DNA of 5,388 bases from Marinosulfonomonas sp. (GCA_026989405.1 JALSJL010000073.1:1-5388); one strand, 5' to 3'. Shown: positions 1 through 4,892, numbered from the stretch's first letter. Notes: generated by a model not told the origin, from the sequence alone. Numbers and translations are program-made.

Positions 1-174
1 GGCGGTCAGGTTCCCCATCCAGGCTCCGGTGATCCCTAGGCTGAACAGGATCAGCGGAACGATGCAGCAGGTCGAGGCGGCGATTGCGCTGGTCACGGCC
101 CCCAGTGTCGCCAGACGCAGGGAGCCCGGCCTGGTCTTGTCGGCTGTTGCCGGTCTGGTCGATAGGTCGGTCAT
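1..174 (-). CDS. merT: Mercuric transport protein MerT, N-terminal part (cut by window edge)
   Basis: Inner-membrane protein that carries Hg(II) into the cytoplasm for reduction by mercuric reductase in mer systems. Only the first 58 codons are in the window, read on the minus strand from the ATG at 174-172. After a polar N-terminus of about 20 residues comes a first membrane segment holding the diagnostic vicinal cysteine pair (C36-C37, in the context STCCIVPL), followed by the family signature LFSLGITGAWMGNLTA at residues 43-58. This matches the first helix of MerT, where the Cys-Cys pair takes up Hg(II). The N-terminal leader is somewhat longer than in the Tn501 protein. The Shine-Dalgarno is weak (GGAT just upstream of the start). 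The gene diverges from the MerR-type regulator and its promoter is the operator at 206-236. The rest of the gene, and whether merP, merA or others follow, lies outside the window. The family call is firm; a MerT fused to a second domain cannot be excluded. Confidence 0.9.
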   Translation of the reverse strand, partial: MTDLSTRPATADKTRPGSLRLATLGAVTSAIAASTCCIVPLILFSLGITGAWMGNLTA

Positions 175-205
175 GGTTATCCAGTGGATTCGGGTTCTCT
201 CGGGC

Positions 206-236
206 TGTATACGATCTGTAGCAACTACAGATACAA
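206..236 (-). promoter_or_regulatory. MerR-type mer promoter/operator for merT
   Basis: Read on the minus strand there is a -35 TTGTAT (236-231), a 19-bp spacer (230-212) and a -10 TATACA (211-206). A perfect dyad lies between and across these elements: on the plus strand ATCTGTAG (214-221), 3-bp centre CAA, CTACAGAT (225-232). An overlong 19-bp spacer centred on a dyad is the hallmark of promoters that MerR-family activators untwist when they bind metal. The orientation shows that merT is the activated gene. The divergent merR promoter probably overlaps this site, giving autorepression, but I could not assign its -35 and -10 with confidence. Confidence 0.88.
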
Positions 237-249
237 GGGAATTTCGACG

Positions 250-669
250 ATGGCGGGCATCACGAAAACGCGAGGCTATTCGATCGGTCAGATTGCCGCG
301 GCAACCGGCGCAAATATCGAGACCATCCGCTACTACGAACGCATTGGCCTGATGCTGAAACCCGATCGCACCCCTGGCGGAAACCGGCAATATGATGAGA
401 CCGGCCTGAAACGGCTGTTTTTCATTCGCAGATCGCGTGATCTCGGGTTTTCGATCGACGAAATCCGCGCCTTGCTCGGCATGGTCGAAAGCGAAGAAAC
501 CTCCTGTGCGGTGGTGCATGAAAGGACAGTTGCCCATCTCCGAGCGGTTCAGAACAAGATTGCCGCCCTGAAAAAGCTGGAAAAAACGCTGGCGGACATG
601 GCCTCACACTGCAGCCGGGGCGATGTGCCCGACTGTCCGATCATCGAAGCCTTGTATGAGGGGGGCTGA
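250..669 (+). CDS. merR: MerR-family metal-responsive transcriptional regulator (probably Hg(II))
   Basis: A 139-residue dimeric activator/repressor. The N-terminal winged helix-turn-helix is clear: YSIGQIAAATGANIETIRYY at 10-29, then ERIGL and the wing TPGGNRQYD at 41-49. The dimerisation helix runs from about 84 to 118. Metal-ligand cysteines are C86, C121 and C129. C86 and C121 are 35 residues apart, the same spacing as C82-C117 of Tn501 MerR. The C-terminal loop is C-x7-C rather than the C-x8-C of Tn501 MerR, so it is one residue shorter. I chose the ATG at 250 because AAGGGA lies 9 bp upstream; an in-frame ATG at 184 would make the gene run through the operator. It diverges from merT across a MerR-type operator, which supports mercury as the signal. 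The short loop resembles that of related CueR/ZntR-type sensors, so another soft metal remains possible. No terminator is visible between it and the rplU promoter. Confidence 0.9.
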   Translation: MAGITKTRGYSIGQIAAATGANIETIRYYERIGLMLKPDRTPGGNRQYDETGLKRLFFIRRSRDLGFSIDEIRALLGMVESEETSCAVVHERTVAHLRAVQNKIAALKKLEKTLADMASHCSRGDVPDCPIIEALYEGG

Positions 670-683
670 ACCCGAAATGCGTC

Positions 684-712
684 TTGACACCTGCCGGGCA
701 TTCGATGATAAG
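684..712 (+). promoter_or_regulatory. Sigma70-type promoter for rplU-rpmA
   Basis: A perfect -35 TTGACA (684-689), a 17-bp spacer and a -10 GATAAG (707-712; four of six consensus bases). It lies only 14 bp after the merR stop codon. Transcription would start near 719, giving a leader of about 138 nt before the rplU start. Assigned from sequence only. Confidence 0.6.
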
Positions 713-721
713 CCGCAGTCT

Positions 722-823
722 CTGCCCGGGCGTGCCCGTGCGCAGGTCATGTCAACAGACGTCCCGGAACGGGGCGCGCTGTTCGAGGCGGCCACAACGG
801 GCCACAAATACCGGCGATGCCGG
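722..823 (+). promoter_or_regulatory. Structured 5' leader of rplU (three hairpins and a short direct repeat)
   Basis: Three hairpins can be drawn in series after the predicted start site. Hairpin 1 is at 722-745: CTGC/GCAG outer stem and CGGG/CCCG inner stem with loop CGTG. Hairpin 2 is at 760-776: CGTCCCG, loop GAA, CGGGGCG, including one G-U pair. Hairpin 3 is at 811-823: CCGGC, loop GAT, GCCGG. Between the last two, GGCCACAA occurs twice with a 10-bp period (790-797 and 800-807). No in-frame leader peptide is obvious. Ribosomal-protein operons are often controlled by the protein binding its own leader, and an L21 leader is known in Firmicutes. Such control here is an inference; GC-rich DNA forms hairpins easily. 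Confidence 0.35.
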
Positions 824-856
824 AGCCGAAGAACGCGGAAAACGAAGGAATAGCCC

Positions 857-1531
857 ATGTTTGCGGTCCTCAAGACCGGTGGCAAGCAATACAAGGTCCA
901 GAGCGGCGATGTGCTGCGTGTGGAAAAACTTGCAGCTGACGCCGGCGAAAAGGTTCAATTCAACGAAATCCTGATGATCGGCACCACGGTCGGCACACCT
1001 GTTGTGCCCGGTGCAGGTGTTCAGGCCGAAGTCCTTGACCAGATCAAGGGCAAGAAGGTCATCCATTTCGTCAAGCGCCGGCGCAAGCACGGCTCGCAAC
1101 GCAAGAAGGGACACCGCCAGCAACTGACGGTGATCCGGATCACCGACATTCTGGAAAAGGGCGCCGACAAGTCGGGTGTGAAGCCGGCCATCGGTGCCGG
1201 GTCGGTCTCTTCTGCCGCTGTTTCTGCCGCCAAGCCGGCCAAAAAGGCCGAGGCGCCGAAAGCCGAGAAACCCAAACCGGCCAAAAAGCCGGCCGCGAAA
1301 AAGCCCGCGGCCAAGACGGCAACAGCCGCGGACGATCTGAAAAAGCTCTCGGGTGTCGGTCCGGCGCTGGAAAAGAAGCTGAACGAGAACGGCGTGACGA
1401 CATTCGCCCAGATCGCGCAATGGAAAAAGGCCGACATCGAGGCCATGGACGAAAAACTGTCGTTCAAGGGTCGGATCGAGCGTGAAGGCTGGGTCGAACA
1501 GGCCAGGAAACTGGCCGCTGAGAAGGAGTAG
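857..1531 (+). CDS. rplU: 50S ribosomal protein L21 with C-terminal helix-hairpin-helix extension
   Basis: A 224-residue protein, about twice the usual L21 length (about 103 in E. coli). Residues 1-103 are a normal L21: MFAVLKTGGKQYKV at the start and the basic rRNA-binding signature HFVKRRRKHGS...KKGHRQQLTVI at 70-93. Residues 104-155 are a low-complexity Ala/Lys/Pro linker with repeated KPAKK/AAKK units. Residues 156-224 form a helix-hairpin-helix-like module (LKKLSGVGPALEKKLNENGV at 161-180, then TFAQIAQWKKADIEAMDEKL and a Trp-containing end helix). Long L21 forms with such tails are known in alphaproteobacteria; the tail probably binds nucleic acid, but its role is not established. The start is supported by GAAGGA 7 bp upstream. 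The gene is followed 6 bp later by rpmA, the usual partner. In the ribosome L21 binds 23S rRNA. Confidence 0.97.
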   Translation: MFAVLKTGGKQYKVQSGDVLRVEKLAADAGEKVQFNEILMIGTTVGTPVVPGAGVQAEVLDQIKGKKVIHFVKRRRKHGSQRKKGHRQQLTVIRITDILEKGADKSGVKPAIGAGSVSSAAVSAAKPAKKAEAPKAEKPKPAKKPAAKKPAAKTATAADDLKKLSGVGPALEKKLNENGVTTFAQIAQWKKADIEAMDEKLSFKGRIEREGWVEQARKLAAEKE

Positions 1532-1537
1532 TCGAAC

Positions 1538-1807
1538 ATGGCACACAAGAAAGCAGGCGGCTCATCCCGCAACGGGCGCGACAGCGCCGGACGCCGCCTT
1601 GGCGTCAAGCTGTTCGGTGGCGAGCGCGCCATCCCGGGCAATATCATCGTGCGCCAGCGCGGCACCAAATGGTGGCCGGGCGAAGGCGTCGGCATGGGCA
1701 AGGATCATACGATCTTTGCGACCGTCGAAGGCGCCGTGACCTTTCACAAGGGGCTCAAGGGCCGCACCTTCATTTCGGTCCGCCCCGCCACGGAGGCCGC
1801 CGAGTAG
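1538..1807 (+). CDS. rpmA: 50S ribosomal protein L27
   Basis: An 89-residue protein close to the E. coli length (85). The start MAHKKAGGSSRNGRDSAGRR is the flexible N-terminal arm that reaches toward the peptidyl-transferase centre and contacts the tRNA ends. There is no N-terminal extension of the kind that is cleaved in Firmicutes. The core motifs GVKLFGGE, GNIIVRQRGTKWWPG and VGMGKDHTIFA are standard. AAGGAG lies inside the end of rplU (1523-1528), 9 bp before the ATG, so rplU and rpmA are translated from one message, probably coupled. A strong terminator follows 25 bp after the stop codon, so the operon here is bicistronic. Confidence 0.98.
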   Translation: MAHKKAGGSSRNGRDSAGRRLGVKLFGGERAIPGNIIVRQRGTKWWPGEGVGMGKDHTIFATVEGAVTFHKGLKGRTFISVRPATEAAE

Positions 1808-1832
1808 CCGAAGACAGCATTAATCAGGAATT

Positions 1833-1870
1833 AATGGGGATCGGCGAAACCAGCCGATCCCCATTTTCTT
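1833..1870 (+). terminator. Rho-independent terminator of rplU-rpmA
   Basis: A perfect 13-bp stem: 1833-1845 (AATGGGGATCGGC) pairs with 1853-1865, with the 7-nt loop GAAACCA, followed by the T-rich run ATTTTCTTT. It sits 25 bp after the rpmA stop codon. Confidence 0.93.
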
Positions 1871-2380
1871 TGGAGGCAGCATTGCAATGGCCGAGCTTGG
1901 CGCACGGACACCGGATCGCATCCGCTCGATGGCGACCGTCCCGGACAGGGCGGGGCCGGTAGGCCTGTTTTCGGTGCGGTGGTCCGGCCTGGCAAAGATC
2001 AAATCAACGTGTGGACAGCGCGCGGGAGCTTGCCTGCACGTGGGGCCTGGCCGGGGGCTGGCTGTCGTCACCGGGCTGGGTCTTGGCCGTTGGTTTGCAG
2101 CCCATGTGCCGGGAATTCCGGCCAATCAGGGGCCGCATTCCCGGATTGTCGCGAGTCTCACGACAGTCATGCGCGTGGATGCCACGATCTTGCAACATGC
2201 TGCTAGAGTGACCATGTCGCTGATGGCCCGTGCAACTGCACATTCGGCCGCAACGGCAAGGCGGGGGAAGACGTTGGCCAGCCCTGAGGAAGGATGGCCC
2301 GCGAAACGCGTTTTGATCAGGTCAGTTGTCGGCTTTGCGCCGGTGCGGGCTGGCCTGAATGTCTTTCTTGGAGGGAAAGC
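1871..2380. other. 510-bp stretch without a convincing gene
   Basis: Between the rpmA terminator and the acetyltransferase no reading frame resembles a known family. One open frame runs from the ATG at 1887 to the TGA at 2382-2384 (165 codons). GGAGG stands 10 bp before this ATG, and its stop overlaps the next gene's start as ATGA. However, the product would be very basic (about 22 Lys/Arg against 6 Asp/Glu), rich in Ala/Arg/Gly, with no recognisable motif, and its third-position GC looks only moderate. I therefore lean to non-coding. A nested hairpin lies at 2109-2144. A possible extended -10 (TGC-TAGAGT, 2201-2209) without a good -35 could begin transcription toward the acetyltransferase. 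The stretch could be a decayed gene or host a small RNA; neither can be decided from sequence alone. Confidence 0.5.
2109..2144. repeat. Nested inverted repeat (hairpin) in the gene-poor gap
   Basis: The outer arms CCGGGAAT (2109-2116) and ATTCCCGG (2137-2144) pair perfectly. Inside them CGGCC (2119-2123) pairs with GGCCG (2131-2135) around the 7-nt loop AATCAGG, with a small 2/1-nt internal loop. No T-run follows on either side, so it is not a typical terminator. It may be an RNA structural element or a protein-binding site. Confidence 0.5.
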
Positions 2381-2932
2381 ATGATCATCGATCAGATCAC
2401 GAACCAGCCGGTAATTGACGCCGATCGTTTCATCCTGCGTCCGCTGCGCAAGTCTGACGCCGGTTTGCTGGAAATGTACATGGGTGACGAACGCGTTGCC
2501 CGGGCGACCGGCACGATCCCGCATCCCCTGCCACCCGGCGCGACCGAAGCCTTCATCAACCGTTCGCTCAAGACCGAGCGCACCGAGGATATCTGGGTCA
2601 TGGATGGCGCGATGTCCGGGCTTGCCGAGGTTCTTGGCGTGGTCTGGTTGCGCCCGATGGAACGGGATCAGTCCGAGATCAATTTCTGGGTGGCCCCGGC
2701 TTTCTGGAATTCGGGGATCGCCTCGGAGGCCGTGCGCGCAATGGTGGCTGCCAACCCCCACAACGCGCGCACGATGTTTGCCGAAGTGTTTCAGGACAAT
2801 GCCGCATCGGCGCGGGTCGTGACGAACGCGGGCTTTGAATATCTTGGCGACGCCGAGGCGTTTTCCCTGGCGCGCGGTGTCACGGTGCCGACCTGGACCT
2901 ATGTAAAGCGCCTGCAGGCAGGCAAGGGCTGA
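2381..2932 (+). CDS. GNAT-family N-acetyltransferase, RimJ/RimL-like
   Basis: A 183-residue cytoplasmic acetyltransferase predicted to move acetyl from acetyl-CoA to an amine. The N-terminus shows the RimJ/RimL pattern (DADRFILRPLRKSDAGLL at 13-30). Residues 100-121 (INFWVAPAFWNSGIASEAVRAM) are motif A, with the acetyl-CoA pyrophosphate loop N-S-G-I-A in place of the common R/Q-x-x-G-x-G/A. Residues 139-156 (DNAASARVVTNAGFEYLG) are the typical motif B helix. The length is normal for the family. The ATG at 2381 is chosen because GGAGGG lies 5 bp upstream; the frame is open further upstream but without family similarity. GNAT genes next to rplU-rpmA are a recurring arrangement in Rhodobacterales, as I recall it. 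The substrate could be a ribosomal protein N-terminus, another protein or a small molecule; the sequence does not tell. Confidence 0.92.
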   Translation: MIIDQITNQPVIDADRFILRPLRKSDAGLLEMYMGDERVARATGTIPHPLPPGATEAFINRSLKTERTEDIWVMDGAMSGLAEVLGVVWLRPMERDQSEINFWVAPAFWNSGIASEAVRAMVAANPHNARTMFAEVFQDNAASARVVTNAGFEYLGDAEAFSLARGVTVPTWTYVKRLQAGKG

Positions 2933-2942
2933 AGACTTCGCG

Positions 2943-2960
2943 CTGTTGCCGCGGCATCAG
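2943..2960. repeat. Short inverted repeat between convergent GNAT and ssb genes
   Basis: CTGTTGCC (2943-2950) pairs with GGCATCAG (2953-2960) with one mismatch around a two-base centre; the core is the palindrome TGCCGCGGCA. It sits in the 46-bp gap between the two stop codons, where a bidirectional terminator would be expected, but no T-run follows on either strand. If it terminates transcription, it does not do so in the canonical way. Confidence 0.3.
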
Positions 2961-2978
2961 AAAAGCGTGTGTGTCGTT

Positions 2979-3464
2979 CTAGAACGGGATCTCGTCATCC
3001 AGATCGCCGCCACCGGCTGGCCCGCCGCCAAAGTCGCCGCCACCCGAGCCGCCACCCGAGCCGCCAGCTTGCGGGTCGCTTCCGTAATCGCCGCCGCCAC
3101 CGCCGCCACCAGAGCGGCCGTCCAGCATGACCAGCGTGCTGCCAAATCCCTGAAGCACCACTTCGGTCGAATAGCGGTCATTTCCGGACTGATCCTGCCA
3201 CTTGCGCGTTTGCAACTGGCCTTCGACATAAATCTTGGACCCCTTGCGCAGATACTGCTCGGCGACGCGCACCAGCCCTTCACTGAAGATCGCAATCGAA
3301 TGCCATTCGGTTTTCTCGCGCCGTTCGCCGCTGTTGCGGTCCTTCCAGGTTTCGGTGGTCGCCAGACGCAGATTGCACACCTTGCCGCCATTCTGGAACG
3401 TGCGCACCTCGGGGTCGCGCCCCAGGTTGCCAATCAGGATGACCTTGTTTACCGAACCCGCCAT
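2979..3464 (-). CDS. ssb: Single-stranded DNA-binding protein SSB
   Basis: A 161-residue protein that coats single-stranded DNA as a homotetramer during replication, repair and recombination. Residues 1-112 are the OB fold: MAGSVNKVILIGNLGRDPEV start, RLATTETWKD, KTEWHSIAIF, YLRKGSKIYVEGQLQTRKWQ; W40, W54, F60 and W89 are the likely base-stacking aromatics. Residues 117-153 are a disordered, strongly glycine-rich linker with runs of up to seven Gly. The last residues are the acidic tip DDEIPF (156-161), which recruits partner proteins such as PriA, RecQ or exonuclease I. The start is supported by GGGAGT 8 bp upstream (3478-3473). It converges with the acetyltransferase gene and diverges from the transglycosylase gene. 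No alphaproteobacterial SOS box (GTTC-N7-GTTC type) was found upstream. Confidence 0.98.
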   Translation of the reverse strand: MAGSVNKVILIGNLGRDPEVRTFQNGGKVCNLRLATTETWKDRNSGERREKTEWHSIAIFSEGLVRVAEQYLRKGSKIYVEGQLQTRKWQDQSGNDRYSTEVVLQGFGSTLVMLDGRSGGGGGGGDYGSDPQAGGSGGGSGGGDFGGGPAGGGDLDDEIPF

Positions 3465-3521
3465 GATGCGAAACTCCCGTCGATTCTGGTTGAAATTTGT
3501 CGGAACTTACAACAGCCGATC

Positions 3522-3548
3522 CCGGTTAAACATGCCTTTATGCCGGTT
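3522..3548. repeat. CCGGTT direct repeat, 21-bp period, in the ssb/transglycosylase divergent region
   Basis: CCGGTT occurs at 3522-3527 and 3543-3548, spaced by two helical turns, in the 143-bp region from which ssb and the transglycosylase gene diverge. A six-base repeat can occur by chance; the placement and spacing are the only arguments for a regulator site. Confidence 0.2.
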
Positions 3549-3577
3549 CAGGCTGGCGTATCGCAGTTTTTTTGCGG

Positions 3578-3583
3578 TATAAG
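3578..3583 (+). promoter_or_regulatory. Possible -10 element for the transglycosylase gene
   Basis: TATAAG (five of six consensus bases) lies 24 bp before the start codon, just after a run of seven T. No good -35 is seen at the expected distance (nearest choice GGCGTA at 3555-3560, poor match), so this is only a candidate. The ssb promoter on the other strand could not be assigned. Confidence 0.3.
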
Positions 3584-3607
3584 GTCTGTCGGGATCAAGG
3601 GGGCGCC

Positions 3608-4207
3608 ATGATAAGGGCCGTTGTGACATTCGCGACCGTCATCACGCTTGCCGCACCGGGTGTGCAGGCGGGCGAGGTCTCGCTGTCAAGCAAGTCACGC
3701 ATCGCGCTGACGCCGGAACAGCTGCGGCTGTTGAATGAGCGCTCGCGCGCCGACGATGCCCCGGAAATCAGTTTCAACGCTCCGCGGGTTCTTATCCCGG
3801 GAACGCCGGATGGCGACGGCGATGGCTCTTTCGCCCCGCCGGACAGCCCCTATCTTGCGGCGGCGCGCCAGGCCGCGCAGCGCCACCGCGTCCCAGAAGC
3901 TCTTTTTCTGCGGCTCATTCGACAGGAAAGTGGCTGGAACCCGCGGGCCCTGTCGCCCAAGGGGGCCATCGGTCTGGCGCAACTGATGCCGGGCACGGCG
4001 CGGCTGTTGCGGGTTGATGCGCATGACCCGGGCGAAAACCTGAAAGGCGGCGCGCGCTATCTTCGCATGATGTATGACGAATTCGGATCATGGCGGCTTG
4101 CGCTTGCGGCCTATAACGCCGGGCCCGAGGCGGTGCGTCGCTACAACGGCGTGCCGCCCTATTCCGAAACCCGCAATTATGTCCAGGTGATCCTTGCGCT
4201 GCGGTAA
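3608..4207 (+). CDS. Secreted lytic transglycosylase, SLT (family 1) domain
   Basis: A 199-residue periplasmic enzyme that cleaves the MurNAc-GlcNAc bond of peptidoglycan, forming a 1,6-anhydro product. Residues 1-21 are a signal peptide with likely cleavage after VQA. Residues 22-82 are a probably disordered spacer with the acidic stretch DGDGDG at 68-73. The SLT domain covers about 84-197: the catalytic glutamate is E107 in RQESGWNPRA, followed by KGAIGLAQLMPGTA (118-131), the core AAYNAGPEAV (167-176), and PPYSETRNYV (183-192). These are all hallmark SLT motifs. There is no lipobox cysteine, so a soluble periplasmic protein is expected. The ATG at 3608 is chosen because of AAGGGGG just upstream and because it begins a good signal peptide. 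A TTG-initiated upstream extension to 3572 is unlikely. It diverges from ssb. The exact substrate and partners are unknown; a role in cell-wall remodelling is inferred from the family. Confidence 0.94.
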   Translation: MIRAVVTFATVITLAAPGVQAGEVSLSSKSRIALTPEQLRLLNERSRADDAPEISFNAPRVLIPGTPDGDGDGSFAPPDSPYLAAARQAAQRHRVPEALFLRLIRQESGWNPRALSPKGAIGLAQLMPGTARLLRVDAHDPGENLKGGARYLRMMYDEFGSWRLALAAYNAGPEAVRRYNGVPPYSETRNYVQVILALR

Positions 4208-4221
4208 CGCGAAAATCACGT

Positions 4222-4254
4222 AACTGTCAGTAATTATTCCCACAAAACTGTCAG
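4222..4254. repeat. Direct repeat AACTGTCAG x2 upstream of the spondin-domain gene
   Basis: AACTGTCAG occurs at 4222-4230 and again, identically, at 4246-4254 (24-bp period, AT-rich 15-bp spacer). The repeats lie just upstream of the candidate promoter at 4265-4293, where an activator would be expected to bind. The repeat identity is directly seen; its function is inferred. Confidence 0.5.
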
Positions 4255-4264
4255 GGGACTTGTT

Positions 4265-4293
4265 TTGCCCGAAAGGCACGGCGGCCCTATCAA
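4265..4293 (+). promoter_or_regulatory. Candidate promoter of the spondin-domain gene
   Basis: TTGCCC (4265-4270), a 17-bp spacer and TATCAA (4288-4293), each matching four of six sigma70 consensus bases. It lies about 45 bp before the start codon. The weak boxes together with the upstream repeat would suit an activator-dependent promoter. Confidence 0.35.
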
Positions 4294-4337
4294 CCCTTTC
4301 ATCGGTTATTCGACCGACAATGTTAGGAGAGACAGCG

Positions 4338-4892
4338 ATGAAGAAACTGACCCTTGGCGCGGCGATTTTCGCCCTGACCGCCGGACTCGCGAATGCCGGC
4401 ACATACACCGTCACCGTCACCAACAACCTGAAAGAAGAGCTGTTGGCGCCGATCCTGATCACGAATGCGGCCAACGACAGCGAGATTTTTGCCGGAAATT
4501 ATGTGACCCCGGAAGCCGAAGAGCAGATCCTGTCCGGCGATCCGGCCAGGCTGGCGGCGCGCATTGGCCCGGACGCGATGGTTGGTCATGGCACTGACGG
4601 CCCTCCGGGCGTGCTGCTGGCGCCGGGAAAATCGGTGAGCTTCGAGATCGAAACCGGCGCGACATCGGTGCGCGTGATCGCGATGATTGCGCCCACCATG
4701 GTTCCCGACAACTATGTGACCAATGTGGTGGACCTGTCCGGCGGCAAGACGGTCGAGGCCGGGCTGCAGCGCTACGACATCGGGCATGACGAAAAGACCA
4801 TGATGATCGACGCCGGCGGCATGATGGCCGAGGGCGACAGCATGGCCATGCACGAGCCGGTGGCAACCATCATTTTCGAAAAGAAGATGTGA
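4338..4892 (+). CDS. Secreted spondin-N-domain protein with Met-rich C-terminus
   Basis: A 184-residue exported protein. Residues 1-20 (MKKLTLGAAIFALTAGLANA) are a clear signal peptide with an ANA cleavage site. Residues 21-131 match the bacterial spondin_N domain pattern: YTVTVTNNLKEELLAPILIT (23-42), a phenylalanine-containing turn NDSEIFAGN, EEQILSGDPARLAARI (61-76), GVLLAPGKSVSFEIE (91-105) and VRVIAMIAPTMVPDNYV (111-127), where a ligand-metal site is known in eukaryotic spondins. Residues 155-184 are rich in Met (M155, M156, M162, M163, M169, M171, M184) with a nearby His172. AGGAG 8 bp upstream of the ATG at 4338 fixes the start; an open frame before it has no signal peptide. The function of bacterial spondin_N proteins is essentially unknown; the protein should be periplasmic or extracellular. 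A role for the Met-rich tail in metal binding is speculation. It is followed by a strong terminator, so the gene is probably monocistronic. Confidence 0.85.
   Translation: MKKLTLGAAIFALTAGLANAGTYTVTVTNNLKEELLAPILITNAANDSEIFAGNYVTPEAEEQILSGDPARLAARIGPDAMVGHGTDGPPGVLLAPGKSVSFEIETGATSVRVIAMIAPTMVPDNYVTNVVDLSGGKTVEAGLQRYDIGHDEKTMMIDAGGMMAEGDSMAMHEPVATIIFEKKM

Noticed and set aside
752..1546. Long minus-strand open frame (264 codons) opposite rplU
   Set aside because: It is the antisense shadow of rplU; the product is rich in Arg/Gly/Leu/Phe with no family motif, as expected from the complement of a GC-biased Ala/Lys-rich gene.
2126..2761. Minus-strand open frame (211 codons) across the gap and the GNAT gene
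   Set aside because: Most of it is antisense to the acetyltransferase; no recognisable motif and no ribosome binding site that stands out.
2996..3120. Repeated GCC/ACC triplets looking like a tandem DNA repeat
   Set aside because: They encode the Gly-rich linker of SSB on the minus strand; the repetition is explained by the protein and is usual for the family.
3465..3607. Possible SOS (LexA) box in the ssb upstream region
   Set aside because: GTTC/GAAC-like fragments exist but never as the spaced GTTC-N7-GTTC pair used in alphaproteobacteria.
2946..3611. Plus-strand open frame (221 codons) opposite ssb
   Set aside because: It is the shadow of ssb. The repetitive Ala/Thr/Arg start is just the complement of the glycine-rich linker codons.
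4302..4317. Small inverted repeat TCGGT-N6-ACCGA before the spondin gene
   Set aside because: Only a 5-bp stem in GC-rich DNA, close to a normal ribosome binding site; could be chance and has no supporting feature.
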